Origin: Lapidilactobacillus gannanensis
GTDB lineage: Bacteria; Bacillota; Bacilli; Lactobacillales; Lactobacillaceae
Reading direction: 5' to 3'
Length of the DNA stretch: 64,000 bases
NCBI RefSeq assembly: GCF_003946675.1
Contig: NZ_RHOT01000011.1
Location: 1-64,000 of the forward strand
In this document: piece by piece, positions 20,043-30,326 of the stretch
How positions within the stretch are numbered: the first letter of the stretch is position 1
Layout of the letters: each line of letters opens with the position of its first letter
Translations under genes and position numbers: made by a program
The notes under the pieces: model-generated
Database searches by the model: none
Told to the model about the DNA's origin: nothing
Seen by the model: only the letters and a program-made list of their open reading frames with translations

Positions 20043-22541
20043 TTATGCTAATTTCGTCCCGGCCATACCAATCATTGGATCAATCGTATTGCCAGCAATT
20101 AATTTTGCTGTTAAGCGGTACTCACTGATCGGCGTTTCCTCAACTTGCTGGTCAACTGCATCAGCAGATGTGGCTTGCTTAGTTGCTGAAGCCGGTTCAT
20201 CATCTGTCAACTGGATCAGCTTAGGATTAATCTCGGCCGTAGTCGGTTTTGAGTCAACAGTTGTCTGGTTTTCAGAATGTCCGGCGGTCACTACCTTATC
20301 TTCAGCCTTAAACTGTTGGCTAATATGACGGGCTAAGGTTGTTTTCCGTTCTGTGCCCTGTTCCAAAATGGCTTGGACAAAAGCTTCCTTTTGGCCGATC
20401 ATTACTAGCTTATCTTTGGCCCGCGTCACTGCTGTATAAAGCAACTTGCGCTGTAACATTCGCCGATTATCCATGGTTAAGGGCAAAATAACCAATTGAT
20501 ACTCACTACCTTGAGACTTATGAATCGACACACAATAAGCCAACCCGAGATTTAGCCAGTCAGGTCGTGCTAGGCTAACCTCAAGCCCAGAGAAATCAAT
20601 GATTAGTTGCGCTTGATTATCATTGGCAGCACTAGCCTTCTCAATCCCAATCACTTTACCAATATCTCCATTATAAATACCGCGCTGGCCATCATTAACA
20701 AGCTGAATGACCTTATCACCAATCCGATAGTTCACTTTACCAACGGTGACCTGCTTAGTAGCTGCCGTTTTTCTTGGATTAACTAGCTCTTGAATCGACG
20801 CATTTAGCCGATCAATTCCTGCAACGCCGCGATACATTGGAGTTAAAATTTGAGTTTCTGCTAAACTAAACTGCTTCTCTCGAGAAAGTAGCAACACTTG
20901 ATCAACAATATGGGCTACTTGACCGGGTTGACAAGCAATAAAGGAACGGTCTGGTAAATTAGCCGTTAAGTTATCCGGTACCTGGCCTTCTTTAATGTCT
21001 CGCGCCAAATCAATAATTGTCGAATCAGTTGATTGCCGATAAATTTCGGTTAAAGCGGTAACGGGTACCTGCTGACTACTGATCAAATCGGCAAATACCC
21101 GGCCAGGACCCACTGATGGTAATTGGTCTTGATCACCAACTAAGAGGACCTGCATGCCACTAGGTAACGCTTGTAATAACGCTTGGAAAAGTTGTTGATC
21201 AACCATCGACATTTCATCAACAATTAATAATTGGCCATGAATATCTTGCCCCATTAATGGTTCAAATTGATCATCAGTTCGATTCAATCCTAACAGCCGG
21301 TGAATTGTTTTAGCTGGCAAATCAGTCATTTCGGCCAAACGTTTGGCTGCTCTTCCGGTTGGCGCGGCTAACTGGATTGGAAAATCCTCTTCCTCACCTT
21401 TACGAATCTCAAGTTGAAAGTGATTTTTCTTGGCAAATAAAGCGACTACAGCATTTAAAATGGTTGTTTTACCAGTTCCAGGACCACCAGTTAAAATGGT
21501 CAACGGTTGATTAAGCGCCGCCTCAATTGCTGCAACTTGCTGCTCATTATAAGTAACCTTGTGCCAACGTTCTAAAGCGTGTAATTCTTTCTTAAAAGTA
21601 GCAGTCGACCAAGCTTTCACTTTTTGCTGGCGTAATTGTTGAATTGACTGTGCTATTTGCATCTCACTCAAATAAGTATTGGTCAAATACAAGCGATCTT
21701 CCTCAACGGCAATTCGGCCATCACCGGCAATTTGTACCAACTGATCGGCAATTTGCTGATCAGTGATCCGTTCTGATCGTGTTTGTGCTAATAAATTGGC
21801 CGCTCCTGCTAAAGTTTCTCGAGCCGCGGCGTAAGTATTACCAGTCACAGCTAAGTCATGACGTAAATACTGAATTAAAGCCGCCTGGAGCCGAATTGGC
21901 GCGTCAGCAGCAATATTCTCCGCCACAGCAATTTGATCGGCCTGACGAAAGCTAATTTGACGAATATCCAAAGCAAGGCGATAAGGATTGGTCTGAATCA
22001 TCTTTAAGGCATCAGTTTGATATTTTTCAATAATTTTCTCAACTAATTGTGGTCCAAACCCTAAATTACCTAAGGCTAGTAAAACTTGTTCCGTACCATG
22101 GGAGGCCTGGAGCTGTTCTTTAAGGACTTGAACTTGATCCGCTTTCAGTCCCACCTGATCCAAACTACTTGGGTCGGTCAAAATTTGATCAATTGCATCA
22201 AGCCCTAGTTGGCGTACAATTCGTTTCGCGGCCACTTTACCGATACCTGGAAATTGATCACCAGATAAATAATTGATTAATGTGGCCTCACTATCAGGCC
22301 GCACTTGCTGGTAAGTATTCGCTTTAAATTGCTTGCCATATTTAGGATGTTCCACTAATTCGCCAAAGAACTGGTAACGTTCAGCATAATTAAGTTCAGC
22401 AAAATTTCCGGTCACAACAATTGTAGTTGCATCCCATTGAAAGTCGGCTTTTTTAATTTTGATCGAAACAATCTTGAATAAACTGCTTGGACTCTCAAAC
22501 AGAAAACCATCAACAGTGCCTTCTAATTCCTGTTGTGCCAT
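20043..22541 (-). CDS. recD2: RecD-like SF1 DNA helicase RecD2
   Basis: An 832-residue 5'-3' helicase of the RecD2/YrrC type, which acts without RecBC in DNA repair and replication-fork maintenance. The N-terminal region contains helix-hairpin-helix segments (YLSGDQFPGIGKVAAKRIV). The helicase core has Walker A LTGGPGTGKTT, Walker B LLIVDEMSMVD, QLPSVGPG and the late motif VSIHKSQGSEYQ. The Gln/Thr-rich C-terminal tail is variable in the family. ATG 22541 has GAGG eight bases upstream. It probably forms a unit with the TPR gene 24 bases upstream. Confidence 0.94.
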   Translation of the reverse strand: MAQQELEGTVDGFLFESPSSLFKIVSIKIKKADFQWDATTIVVTGNFAELNYAERYQFFGELVEHPKYGKQFKANTYQQVRPDSEATLINYLSGDQFPGIGKVAAKRIVRQLGLDAIDQILTDPSSLDQVGLKADQVQVLKEQLQASHGTEQVLLALGNLGFGPQLVEKIIEKYQTDALKMIQTNPYRLALDIRQISFRQADQIAVAENIAADAPIRLQAALIQYLRHDLAVTGNTYAAARETLAGAANLLAQTRSERITDQQIADQLVQIAGDGRIAVEEDRLYLTNTYLSEMQIAQSIQQLRQQKVKAWSTATFKKELHALERWHKVTYNEQQVAAIEAALNQPLTILTGGPGTGKTTILNAVVALFAKKNHFQLEIRKGEEEDFPIQLAAPTGRAAKRLAEMTDLPAKTIHRLLGLNRTDDQFEPLMGQDIHGQLLIVDEMSMVDQQLFQALLQALPSGMQVLLVGDQDQLPSVGPGRVFADLISSQQVPVTALTEIYRQSTDSTIIDLARDIKEGQVPDNLTANLPDRSFIACQPGQVAHIVDQVLLLSREKQFSLAETQILTPMYRGVAGIDRLNASIQELVNPRKTAATKQVTVGKVNYRIGDKVIQLVNDGQRGIYNGDIGKVIGIEKASAANDNQAQLIIDFSGLEVSLARPDWLNLGLAYCVSIHKSQGSEYQLVILPLTMDNRRMLQRKLLYTAVTRAKDKLVMIGQKEAFVQAILEQGTERKTTLARHISQQFKAEDKVVTAGHSENQTTVDSKPTTAEINPKLIQLTDDEPASATKQATSADAVDQQVEETPISEYRLTAKLIAGNTIDPMIGMAGTKLA

Positions 22542-22565
22542 CGAAATCACCTCACTTCATTTATT

Positions 22566-23192
22566 TCAGTTATCGGGAAAAATTGCTGCTACCGCCGTCT
22601 GATATTTCTGCGGTGCCAACTGGGCCGCCCGTTTTAATAACTGAGTGCCAGCTGACTTTTGGTCAGGTGTATTGATTAAACAACCGCCTAAAACGAACAA
22701 GACATCTGGATCGTCCTGCGCTAAATCATAAGCTTTTTGAGCGTATGGTTGCGCAGTTGTCCATAAATGTTGTTTTGTTAATATTTGCGCCAATAGTAAA
22801 TACTCCGGAAGGCCTGCGGTTGCCTGCTCGGCAGCTGTTAAAGCAAATGCGTTTGCCAGTTGAATTTGGTTCTGTTCAAAGTAAATAACTGCCATCAAAT
22901 AGCTTGCAACACCAACTAATTTTGTTTTCAATAGCGGCGATAACAAACGCAAGGCCTGCTCATCTTGTTTCAGTTGATGAGCAATAATTGCTTGGTTGTA
23001 AGGAACTTCAATTTTCTCAGGTGCTAACTGATGGACTTGTGCCAACACGATTTGCGCTTGGCTAAAGTCAGCAACTGCAATTAAATCGGTCGCTAAAGTC
23101 AGCAATGCTGAAATATCATGAGGTTGCTTTGTTAAAGTGACGGTTAAATCATGAATTTCTGCCGTAATTTTGTCTCGTTCAGTCGCGTTCAA
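22566..23192 (-). CDS. Tetratricopeptide-repeat protein
   Basis: A 208-residue all-helical protein with about four TPR-like units (for example FSQAQIVLAQVHQLAPEKIE and AQPYAQKAYDLAQDDPDVLF). It is cytosolic and likely a protein-interaction scaffold. Start is TTG at 23192, with AGGAG eight bases upstream. A TPR gene next to recD2 is common in lactobacilli and bacilli (YrrB-like). The partner is unknown. Confidence 0.85.
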   Translation of the reverse strand: MNATERDKITAEIHDLTVTLTKQPHDISALLTLATDLIAVADFSQAQIVLAQVHQLAPEKIEVPYNQAIIAHQLKQDEQALRLLSPLLKTKLVGVASYLMAVIYFEQNQIQLANAFALTAAEQATAGLPEYLLLAQILTKQHLWTTAQPYAQKAYDLAQDDPDVLFVLGGCLINTPDQKSAGTQLLKRAAQLAPQKYQTAVAAIFPDN

Positions 23193-23210
23193 ATTTTTAA
23201 CTCCTTTAGC

Positions 23211-23879
23211 TTAAACGGAATCAGTGGCGCCTAATTTCTTGCCTAAATAAGACGTTTCATTCCAAAGAACCTTTCGGAAAGTTTGGCCTTGATCAGTCGT
23301 TGCCAAAACAGTCAAGCTAGTATTAGCCAAGCCACCATCTTTCCTTAAATCAGCCAATGGCGTCCCAATCAATGATTGCATCAAAGCTGTTAACGCAGCC
23401 CCATGACTGACGATTAGAATATTATCACTAGCGGCTGGATATTGCTGCGCGATTTTGACAATCACTTTTCGCATCCGTAAAATCAGTTGACTGAAACTTT
23501 CTGCCTCAATTTTAGCGGCATCAAACTGATCGGGACGATGGCGAAACGCATCAACTTCATTAGGATATTTACTTTCGACTTCTTTAAAAGTTTTTCCTTC
23601 CATCAATCCCAGGTTAAACTCGCGTAAATCAGGACAAATAATAATAGGAATTGCTTGATTTAAATGTTCACTAATAAAAACCGCGGTCGTTTGCGCCCGT
23701 AACAATGGACTGGTATAAATTGCTTGAAATTGCACTTTTTTGGCTAATAGAAATTTAGATAAGCGTGTAATATCACGGTAGCTAACAGGTAACAACGGCG
23801 AGTCACCGTGTGAACCTTGATAACGTCCTTCCAAATTCCATTCTGTTTTACCATGGCGGACAAAATAAATTTTGGTCAT
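23211..23879 (-). CDS. Histidine phosphatase family (phosphoglycerate-mutase-like) protein
   Basis: A 222-residue member of the histidine phosphatase superfamily. The RHG motif VRHGKTEWNLEGRYQG is at the N-terminus and the second catalytic His is in ILIVSHGAALTALM. It is more like broad phosphatases or GpmB than glycolytic GpmA, because the N-terminal loop and length fit the former. Substrate undefined. It lies just upstream of the TPR gene on the same strand (18 bases apart). Confidence 0.88.
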   Translation of the reverse strand: MTKIYFVRHGKTEWNLEGRYQGSHGDSPLLPVSYRDITRLSKFLLAKKVQFQAIYTSPLLRAQTTAVFISEHLNQAIPIIICPDLREFNLGLMEGKTFKEVESKYPNEVDAFRHRPDQFDAAKIEAESFSQLILRMRKVIVKIAQQYPAASDNILIVSHGAALTALMQSLIGTPLADLRKDGGLANTSLTVLATTDQGQTFRKVLWNETSYLGKKLGATDSV

Positions 23880-24401
23880 AGCCTAACCTACCCTTACTCT
23901 AGATTCCTGCTCAACAACAGCGCTACTAAATTGATTCCAAACAAGGACTAATTAGCTTGCCCCAATCAATTAGGTTAATGTTTTCATTTTAGTTGAGTTT
24001 CGCAAATTCTTCAAGATTTGCGAGTAAGTTGTTGCCAAAAGGAAACAAAACAGGCCGGTTTAAGTATAAAAGTATAAACTCCGGTGAAGGTATTAAAACA
24101 GAATTGCGTCTGACTGCATTTCGGGCTTGCTGGTTGTGGAACGCGGCCGACGTTGATTTGAGCCAATTACAAATCAAATTGTTGTCACAACGGAACAGTA
24201 TTACAAAAAGTCTGTTTGACAGTTTCTGACTTAGTACCAGAAAAATTATCAAACAGACTTTGTTCGTTTTTACAAGTTGCTTTTCTTCATAAGCAGTGTT
24301 GAATTTGTGTTAGTCGGGTCGATAACCAACTTTGCTAAATTGCCCAGCAACCACCACTTACTTCCTAATTGGAGCAGTCTTGAAGTGCTATTCTGTGTTA
24401 A
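23880..24401. other. Intergenic region with the mnmA terminator
   Basis: About 520 bases with no supported gene. It contains the mnmA terminator (24207-24261) and a small hairpin CGCAAAT/ATTTGCG at about 24002-24023. Frames of 87 codons (-) and 78 codons (+) overlap each other here, lack ribosome-binding sites and pass through the terminator, so they are not called. Confidence 0.6.
24207..24261 (-). terminator. mnmA terminator
   Basis: AAAGTCTGTTTGA (24207-24219) pairs perfectly with TCAAACAGACTTT (24249-24261). On the minus strand the stem ends in TTTTT. It lies about 140 bases beyond the mnmA stop. Confidence 0.8.
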
Positions 24402-25535
<1,134 letters not shown>

Positions 25536-25545
25536 TTAGCTCCTT

Positions 25546-25887
25546 CTAAGCGGTCACAACTAAGATATCCCGCTCAATCAAATTGTCAATTTGGAAGTTA
25601 AACTGCTCCACTTCATCGACATTTTTTTCATCTTTGAAAATATTAATACTCTTCATACCACTACGATCAGTCACTGACATCTTTAAAGTCGTTAAATCAG
25701 CACTGATTGACATTTTTAAATTATAAATCGCTTCATAAGGTGAAGATCCTCTTAATGGTCGTTCTAATTGAAAAACACCACGTGGGGTCTTCGTAAAGCC
25801 AACGTCACGTAAGGCGTAAGCTTTAATTTTAGGACTAATTTTGAATGTCCGTTTATCCCCTAAAACTTTAACTTCATCTTTTGCCAT
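25546..25887 (-). CDS. DUF1831 family protein
   Basis: A 113-residue cytosolic protein of the DUF1831 family, restricted mainly to Lactobacillales and of unknown function. It has mixed alpha/beta composition and no signal or membrane segment. It stands between the cysteine desulfurase and mnmA genes on the same strand, with 96 and 19 bases of spacing. A role in sulfur relay or tRNA thiolation is a context inference only. A good GGAGG precedes the ATG. Confidence 0.85.
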   Translation of the reverse strand: MAKDEVKVLGDKRTFKISPKIKAYALRDVGFTKTPRGVFQLERPLRGSSPYEAIYNLKMSISADLTTLKMSVTDRSGMKSINIFKDEKNVDEVEQFNFQIDNLIERDILVVTA

Positions 25888-25983
25888 GTTTATTCCTCCA
25901 AGTCACGGTCAACAAAAAATTGGCCAGATCATATTCTGGTTTCATTATAGCAAATAGTCAGTCAACAAGAACAATCTTCCTGA

Positions 25984-27150
25984 CTAGTCGGCGGACTTTT
26001 TTTGCAAATAATCATGGGCCACTGCACTGATTGCCAGCCCTAGTTGGTGCGCACTAGCCAAATCATTTTCACTACCGAAAGATAAACGCAATGATTCGCG
26101 AATCTGCGGCGCCTGTTCACCAAATAAGGCAATTAAAACGTGTGAGGGTTCCAAACTACCAGCAGTGCAAGCAGAGCCACCCGATACAGCAAAGCCGCGT
26201 AAATCTAAATTCATCAAGGCCAATTCTGTTGGCACACCCTTCAGCCAAATATTTAGAACATGCGGTGCAGCGTCAGCTAAATCGGGCCCATTGATTGCAA
26301 AGTCAACCTGTTCTGCGGTTAAAACATTTATTACTTCTTGTTTCATAGCAAATAGTTGCCGCCGTTTTTTAGCTTTCTCTTGACCTGCCAAATCATGAGC
26401 AGCTTGTGCCAAGCCAACAATCCCAGGAATATTTTCAGTGCCAGCGCGACGCTTGTGTTCCTGTTCGCCGCCACGCATAAATGGTACTAATTTTACACCG
26501 GTGCGGGCATAAAGAAAGCCGATCCCTTTTGGCCCATGTAACTTATGACCAGAAATGGATAAGAAATCAACGCCTAATTCTTGCACGTCAATGTTTAGAA
26601 CACCATAAGCCTGAACCGCATCGGTGTGAAAAATAGCCTGATGATCAGCTAGTAGACGGCCAATCTCAGCAATCGGTTCAATACTACCAACCTCATTATT
26701 CGCAAGCATGACTGAAACTAGGATTGTGTCAGGACGCAACGCCGCCTGCAAATCAGCCAACGAAATCTGACCTTGTTGATCAACTGGTAAATAAGTAACT
26801 TCATAACCATGTTGTTCCAAATAAGCCATGGTTTGTAAAACAGCTGGATGTTCAATCGCAGTCGTAATAATATGATGCCCGCGATCACTATAAGCCCGGA
26901 CCGTACTTAAAATTGCGGTATTATCACTTTCAGTCCCACCACTAGTGAAAATAATTTCCTCCGGTGAGGCCGCATGAATACTAGTCGCTAATGTTTGTCG
27001 ACTCTGGTCTAATAAATGATGCGCTTGGCGGCCAAAGTAATGCGTACTGGAGGCATTACCAAAGCTGTGCTGTAAAACTTCAGTCATTGCCGCTACTACA
27101 CTGCTACTCATTGGTGTCGTAGCAGCATTGTCAAAATAATAGTGTGTCAT
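25984..27150 (-). CDS. Cysteine desulfurase (NifS/IscS family, YrvO-like)
   Basis: A 388-residue PLP enzyme that takes sulfur from cysteine to form an enzyme persulfide. The PLP lysine is in SISGHKLHGPKGIGFLY, and the PLP-contact segment FHTDAVQAYG is present. The mobile catalytic Cys is in SGGSACTAGSLEPSHV, whose length marks the group I (IscS/NifS) class rather than SufS. Its place just before DUF1831 and mnmA suggests a dedicated desulfurase for tRNA thiolation. Confidence 0.93.
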   Translation of the reverse strand: MTHYYFDNAATTPMSSSVVAAMTEVLQHSFGNASSTHYFGRQAHHLLDQSRQTLATSIHAASPEEIIFTSGGTESDNTAILSTVRAYSDRGHHIITTAIEHPAVLQTMAYLEQHGYEVTYLPVDQQGQISLADLQAALRPDTILVSVMLANNEVGSIEPIAEIGRLLADHQAIFHTDAVQAYGVLNIDVQELGVDFLSISGHKLHGPKGIGFLYARTGVKLVPFMRGGEQEHKRRAGTENIPGIVGLAQAAHDLAGQEKAKKRRQLFAMKQEVINVLTAEQVDFAINGPDLADAAPHVLNIWLKGVPTELALMNLDLRGFAVSGGSACTAGSLEPSHVLIALFGEQAPQIRESLRLSFGSENDLASAHQLGLAISAVAHDYLQKKSAD

Positions 27151-27229
27151 GAATCACGTTTACTCCTTAACCCCAATTACAATTTCAGGTTAAAGTCATC
27201 TGGCTACAATCATTGCAATTGAGTGCATA

Positions 27230-27934
27230 TTAAATTTCTTTTTGCATTTCTGGTAATGCTAATAGTAATAATTGGGCGGCGTGACGGCCAGCTTGAACAA
27301 CAAATTCATCAAAGCTAACACTAGCCTCATCATCACCATTGTCACTGATCGCACGAATAATTAAACTAGGGCAATCAAAGTTAGTGGCAATTTGCGCCAC
27401 AGCAGCGCCTTCCATTTCCACAGCTTGTACGCCAGGAAAATCAGCCTTGATTGCTGTAACCCGTTGCGGATCGGCCACAAATTGGTCTCCGGTCGCAATT
27501 AGGCCAGTCACAACTTTTAAATCGAGTTGTTCAGCGGCAGCCTCAACAATTTTGACTAACCGCTGATCAGCTTGAAAGTACAAATCATGATTAGGCACTT
27601 GACCAATCACATAATCGCCACCGTTGACCACGTCAACATCGTGGTACACCAGCCGATCACCAATAACCAGCTCACCAACCTGTAACCCAGCCCCGACACC
27701 GGCGGCAGAACCAGAATTAATAATCAAGTCAACTTGGAAGTGGTCACACAACACTGTTGCTGTCATTGCTGCTTGCACTTTACCAATTCCTGATTGTGCT
27801 AATACTAAATCAATGCTTTGATAACTGCCAATCGTAAAACTAGCACCACCAATTTCAACAGTCTCGACTGCTGATAATTGCTGCCGATATAAACCGATTT
27901 CTTCAGCCATTGGAACTAAAATACCAACTTTCAT
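27230..27934 (-). CDS. mtnN: 5'-methylthioadenosine/S-adenosylhomocysteine nucleosidase
   Basis: A 234-residue enzyme that cleaves MTA, SAH and 5'-deoxyadenosine, removing inhibitory SAM by-products and feeding AI-2 production. Family features are KVGILVPMAEEIGLYRQQL at the N-terminus, the GSAAGVG loop, the substrate-binding Glu in VEMEGAAVAQIA and the catalytic Asp in RAISDNGDDEA. Its start is 32 bases after the small membrane protein gene. It probably forms a unit with that gene and the Nudix gene. Confidence 0.94.
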   Translation of the reverse strand: MKVGILVPMAEEIGLYRQQLSAVETVEIGGASFTIGSYQSIDLVLAQSGIGKVQAAMTATVLCDHFQVDLIINSGSAAGVGAGLQVGELVIGDRLVYHDVDVVNGGDYVIGQVPNHDLYFQADQRLVKIVEAAAEQLDLKVVTGLIATGDQFVADPQRVTAIKADFPGVQAVEMEGAAVAQIATNFDCPSLIIRAISDNGDDEASVSFDEFVVQAGRHAAQLLLLALPEMQKEI

Positions 27935-27966
27935 AAGTGCCCTCCTTAAATTAAACCAATTACCTG

Positions 27967-28215
27967 TTAAACAAAAAATAAAATCAAATAAACAATCACA
28001 ATTAAGCTACTCACAATTAAAATCGCCCAATTTAATTTACGGCGCATTTTCGGATGGGCGACAAAAGTGGAAGTCTGCCCTTGACGCTGAAGTTGTTCTT
28101 GGCGGGCAACCCGCGATAACGGTGCTGATGTTGCTGCCGATTCAGATGTTGCGGTATCTGCCTGATGAACATCCACAATCAAATCTGGCTCTGAACGTTG
28201 CTGGCGTTTATTCAT
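27967..28215 (-). CDS. Small tail-anchored membrane protein, unknown
   Basis: 82 residues. The first 60 are hydrophilic and Gln/Ser/Ala-rich, and the last 22 (NWAILIVSSLIVIVYLILFFV) form one membrane segment at the extreme C-terminus. A basic RRK lies just before it, giving a tail-anchor topology with the bulk in the cytoplasm. It overlaps the Nudix gene by eight bases, indicating translational coupling, and mtnN follows. No family was recognised. Confidence 0.75.
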   Translation of the reverse strand: MNKRQQRSEPDLIVDVHQADTATSESAATSAPLSRVARQEQLQRQGQTSTFVAHPKMRRKLNWAILIVSSLIVIVYLILFFV

Positions 28216-28762
28216 GATGGCCTCCCACTAACTGCTGCCAATACTGAACAGCTAACAAAGTTTTAGCATCAATAAATTCACTTGAAGTTAAATAAGCTTG
28301 AATTTCTGCTAAAGTAAACAATTTAACTTCTAAAAATTCATCGACGTCTAGTGACCGCTTATGGGCAATCTTTTGTAAATCTTGCGCCAGATAAAGTGAC
28401 ATCTGTTCCGTTGCAAACCCAGGCGAACTATAAAATCGACTTAAAAGTTGCCAACGTTCGGCTGCATAACCAATCTCTTCATTTAGTTCACGTTGTGCAA
28501 CTGGCAACGGATCAGTTTCTAGAGGATCAATTTTACCAGCCGGAACCTCCCAAGTTTCGTGAGCCAGTGGTGCACGCCATTGCCGCACAAAATAAGCATG
28601 ATCTAAATCAGCTAACGCTAAAATAGCAACTGCCCCATGATGCTCCACAATTTCTCGTTCGGCTGCTTTACCATTTGGTAATTCGACAACTTGCTGATGT
28701 AAACGCAAAATCCGACCATCATAAAGGACCCGATCTTGCTTGACTGTTTCTGTGAAATCCAT
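28208..28762 (-). CDS. nudF: ADP-ribose pyrophosphatase (Nudix hydrolase)
   Basis: A 184-residue Nudix enzyme that hydrolyses ADP-ribose to AMP and ribose-5-phosphate. The N-terminal lead-in FTETVKQDRVLYDGRILRLH is typical of the NudF group. The Nudix box reads PAGKIDPLETDPLPVAQREL, then NEEIGY; it has one residue more than the strict GX5EX7REUXEEXGU spacing, between the first Glu and RE. The metal-binding REXXEE is intact. A TATAAT at 28864-28869 (minus strand) is a possible -10 for this gene. Confidence 0.9.
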   Translation of the reverse strand: MDFTETVKQDRVLYDGRILRLHQQVVELPNGKAAEREIVEHHGAVAILALADLDHAYFVRQWRAPLAHETWEVPAGKIDPLETDPLPVAQRELNEEIGYAAERWQLLSRFYSSPGFATEQMSLYLAQDLQKIAHKRSLDVDEFLEVKLFTLAEIQAYLTSSEFIDAKTLLAVQYWQQLVGGHHE

Positions 28763-28874
28763 TTTTTAGCCAACTCCCATAAAATAATATCATACCGAAA
28801 TATGAACAGAATGTAAATTAAAAATGCTTACTTTTTGTTAATAAAAATTATGGTGACTAGTTTGATTATAGCAT
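28763..28874. other. nudF upstream region
   Basis: An AT-rich stretch between nudF and the tandem array. TATAAT on the minus strand at 28864-28869 is a candidate nudF -10; the matching -35 (GGGCTG at about 28887-28892) is poor. Confidence 0.4.
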
Positions 28875-29279
28875 AGCCATTTACCAGCCCGAACACGTTT
28901 CGAAATAGAGTGTGAGGGGTGCCGGTCTTTTGGCGTAGGATAATTTCAAATAATTGCTTGAGCTGCGCAGCAGATCGAGTGATTATTTAAATTAGCCATA
29001 GCCATTTGGCACCCCAAACACGTTTCAACAAGTTGTGAGCGCTGGTGGTTTTTTGGCGTAGTACAATTTCAAATATTTGCTTGAGCTGGTGCCAACCAGA
29101 TCGAGCAAATAATCAAGTTAGGCCTAGCCATTTGTTGCTCCGAACACGTTTTTGAATAGAGTGTGAGCGCTGGTGATTTTTTGGCGTAGGATAATTTCAA
29201 ATAATTGCTTGAGCTGCGCAGCAGATCGAGTGATTATTTAAATTAGCCATAGCCATTTGGCACCCCAAACACGTTTCAA
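28875..29279 (+). repeat. Tandem array: three ~125-bp structured units plus a partial fourth
   Basis: Units start with AGCCATTT at 28875, 29000, 29126 and 29251 (the last only 29 bases). Units 1 and 3 share a near-identical half: 28936-29029 recurs at 29186-29279, exactly 250 bases apart. Unit 2 is diverged. Each unit has an inner hairpin (28948-28988 in unit 1; 29075-29110 in unit 2) centred on CTGCGCAG or CTGGT-GCCA-ACCAG, and a second weaker hairpin from GCCA to TTGGCG. No coding frame runs through. Orientation is given as plus because G-U pairs favour that strand. Confidence 0.8.
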
Positions 29280-29459
29280 TCAAACCATCACCAATCTTGT
29301 CATCGTAAAATCGGCTTAACCCACAATCCAACCAGTGTCGTGTTGCGAGTAAAACGTCCCGTCTCAAGACGGAGCAATAAAATCAATCCTTAGCCTTATT
29401 CAGCTTTAGGGAAATTATGATAGAATCAAGGTAGTGATTGAGTGAGATGGAGGTTTATG
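29280..29459. other. xpaC promoter region
   Basis: About 180 bases between the array and xpaC. TATGAT (29416-29421) or TAGAAT (29421-29426) are possible -10 boxes with weak -35 matches. If transcription starts further upstream, the array would be in the xpaC leader. Confidence 0.4.
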
Positions 29460-30326
29460 ATGACATTTAAAAAAATAATGCGTGTTTTATTTACGGCCTG
29501 GGTGATTATCTTCGCCAGTTGTACTGTATTGGCTTATGATGACCACGATAGCTTTCAAGCAATGTTAATTTTCACTTTGATTGGTCTTGCCTTGTTATTG
29601 TTTAATCACCGTGGTCGGCGGGAAAAGTCACGCAACCAAGGTGATAGTTTCGATACACCAATAAGTAAGCAGATGCTAACTCATTACCAACAAGCTGGTT
29701 TAAGTGATGCTGAAATTAAAGTTTTCCGTGATACCATGGCCGAAGCAAAAAAAGAAATCGTTGCCCTAGAGACGACGATGCAAGAAGTACCCAAATTACG
29801 AGCAATTAACCTTAATCACGATACAATCGACTTAAGTAAAGCGTTATTTGCTGCTTTAGTTAAAGAACCAGATCATTTACAAGAAGCGGCACCATTCCTT
29901 TACAAGCACTTACCAACTAGCCTTCAAATTGCGAAAAAGTATCAAGAAATTAGCCATCACGAATTGAAGACTAGTGATACTTACGCAGTATTGGACCGGA
30001 GTGTGGAAATGTTAGCTGCCTTAAGTGAACAAATTAAGCACGATTATCTCGACTTTGTTTCTGAAGATGTCACTGATTTAAAATCAACGTTAGATTCAGT
30101 TAATGATAATCATGATCAGCCTGATTTCAGTAGTCAAAGTGATCAAACTATTGCCCAAATGCAAGCCGAACTCAATCAAATCCAACATGACTATTTGTCC
30201 ACCCAAGCTGAAAAGGATGCAACTTCCGCAGAAAATAACGCTGCGAACACAACGCAGCCGGAAGTAAATGAGCACTCAGCTGACACAACTGAAGAAAGTG
30301 ATGAAAATCACGATGACGGAAAATAA
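29460..30326 (+). CDS. xpaC: XpaC-like (5-bromo-4-chloroindolyl phosphate hydrolysis) membrane protein
   Basis: A 288-residue protein. Two membrane segments near the N-terminus ([18 protein letters not shown] and [14 protein letters not shown]) are followed by a cytosolic helical XpaC domain and an acidic, Asn/Glu-rich tail. It is named after a Bacillus gene whose presence allowed hydrolysis of an indoxyl phosphate; its real role is unclear and it is linked to envelope-stress genes. ATG 29460 has GGAGG six bases upstream; ATG 29457 is too close and GTG 29442 lies before that site. It overlaps telA by 26 bases, a conserved pairing. Confidence 0.82.
   Translation: MTFKKIMRVLFTAWVIIFASCTVLAYDDHDSFQAMLIFTLIGLALLLFNHRGRREKSRNQGDSFDTPISKQMLTHYQQAGLSDAEIKVFRDTMAEAKKEIVALETTMQEVPKLRAINLNHDTIDLSKALFAALVKEPDHLQEAAPFLYKHLPTSLQIAKKYQEISHHELKTSDTYAVLDRSVEMLAALSEQIKHDYLDFVSEDVTDLKSTLDSVNDNHDQPDFSSQSDQTIAQMQAELNQIQHDYLSTQAEKDATSAENNAANTTQPEVNEHSADTTEESDENHDDGK

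Noticed and set aside
24030..24060. Possible orphan left arm of the dispersed repeat (TTGCCAAAAGGAAAC)
   Set aside because: The match is too short and lacks the CCGGTT and TTAACG blocks.
23989..24252. Overlapping 87- and 78-codon ORFs between the mutase-family gene and mnmA
   Set aside because: They lie opposite each other, lack start signals and run through the mnmA terminator.
28875..29279. CRISPR-like array
   Set aside because: Units are ~125 bp with no short identical repeats and unique spacers, and there are no cas genes.
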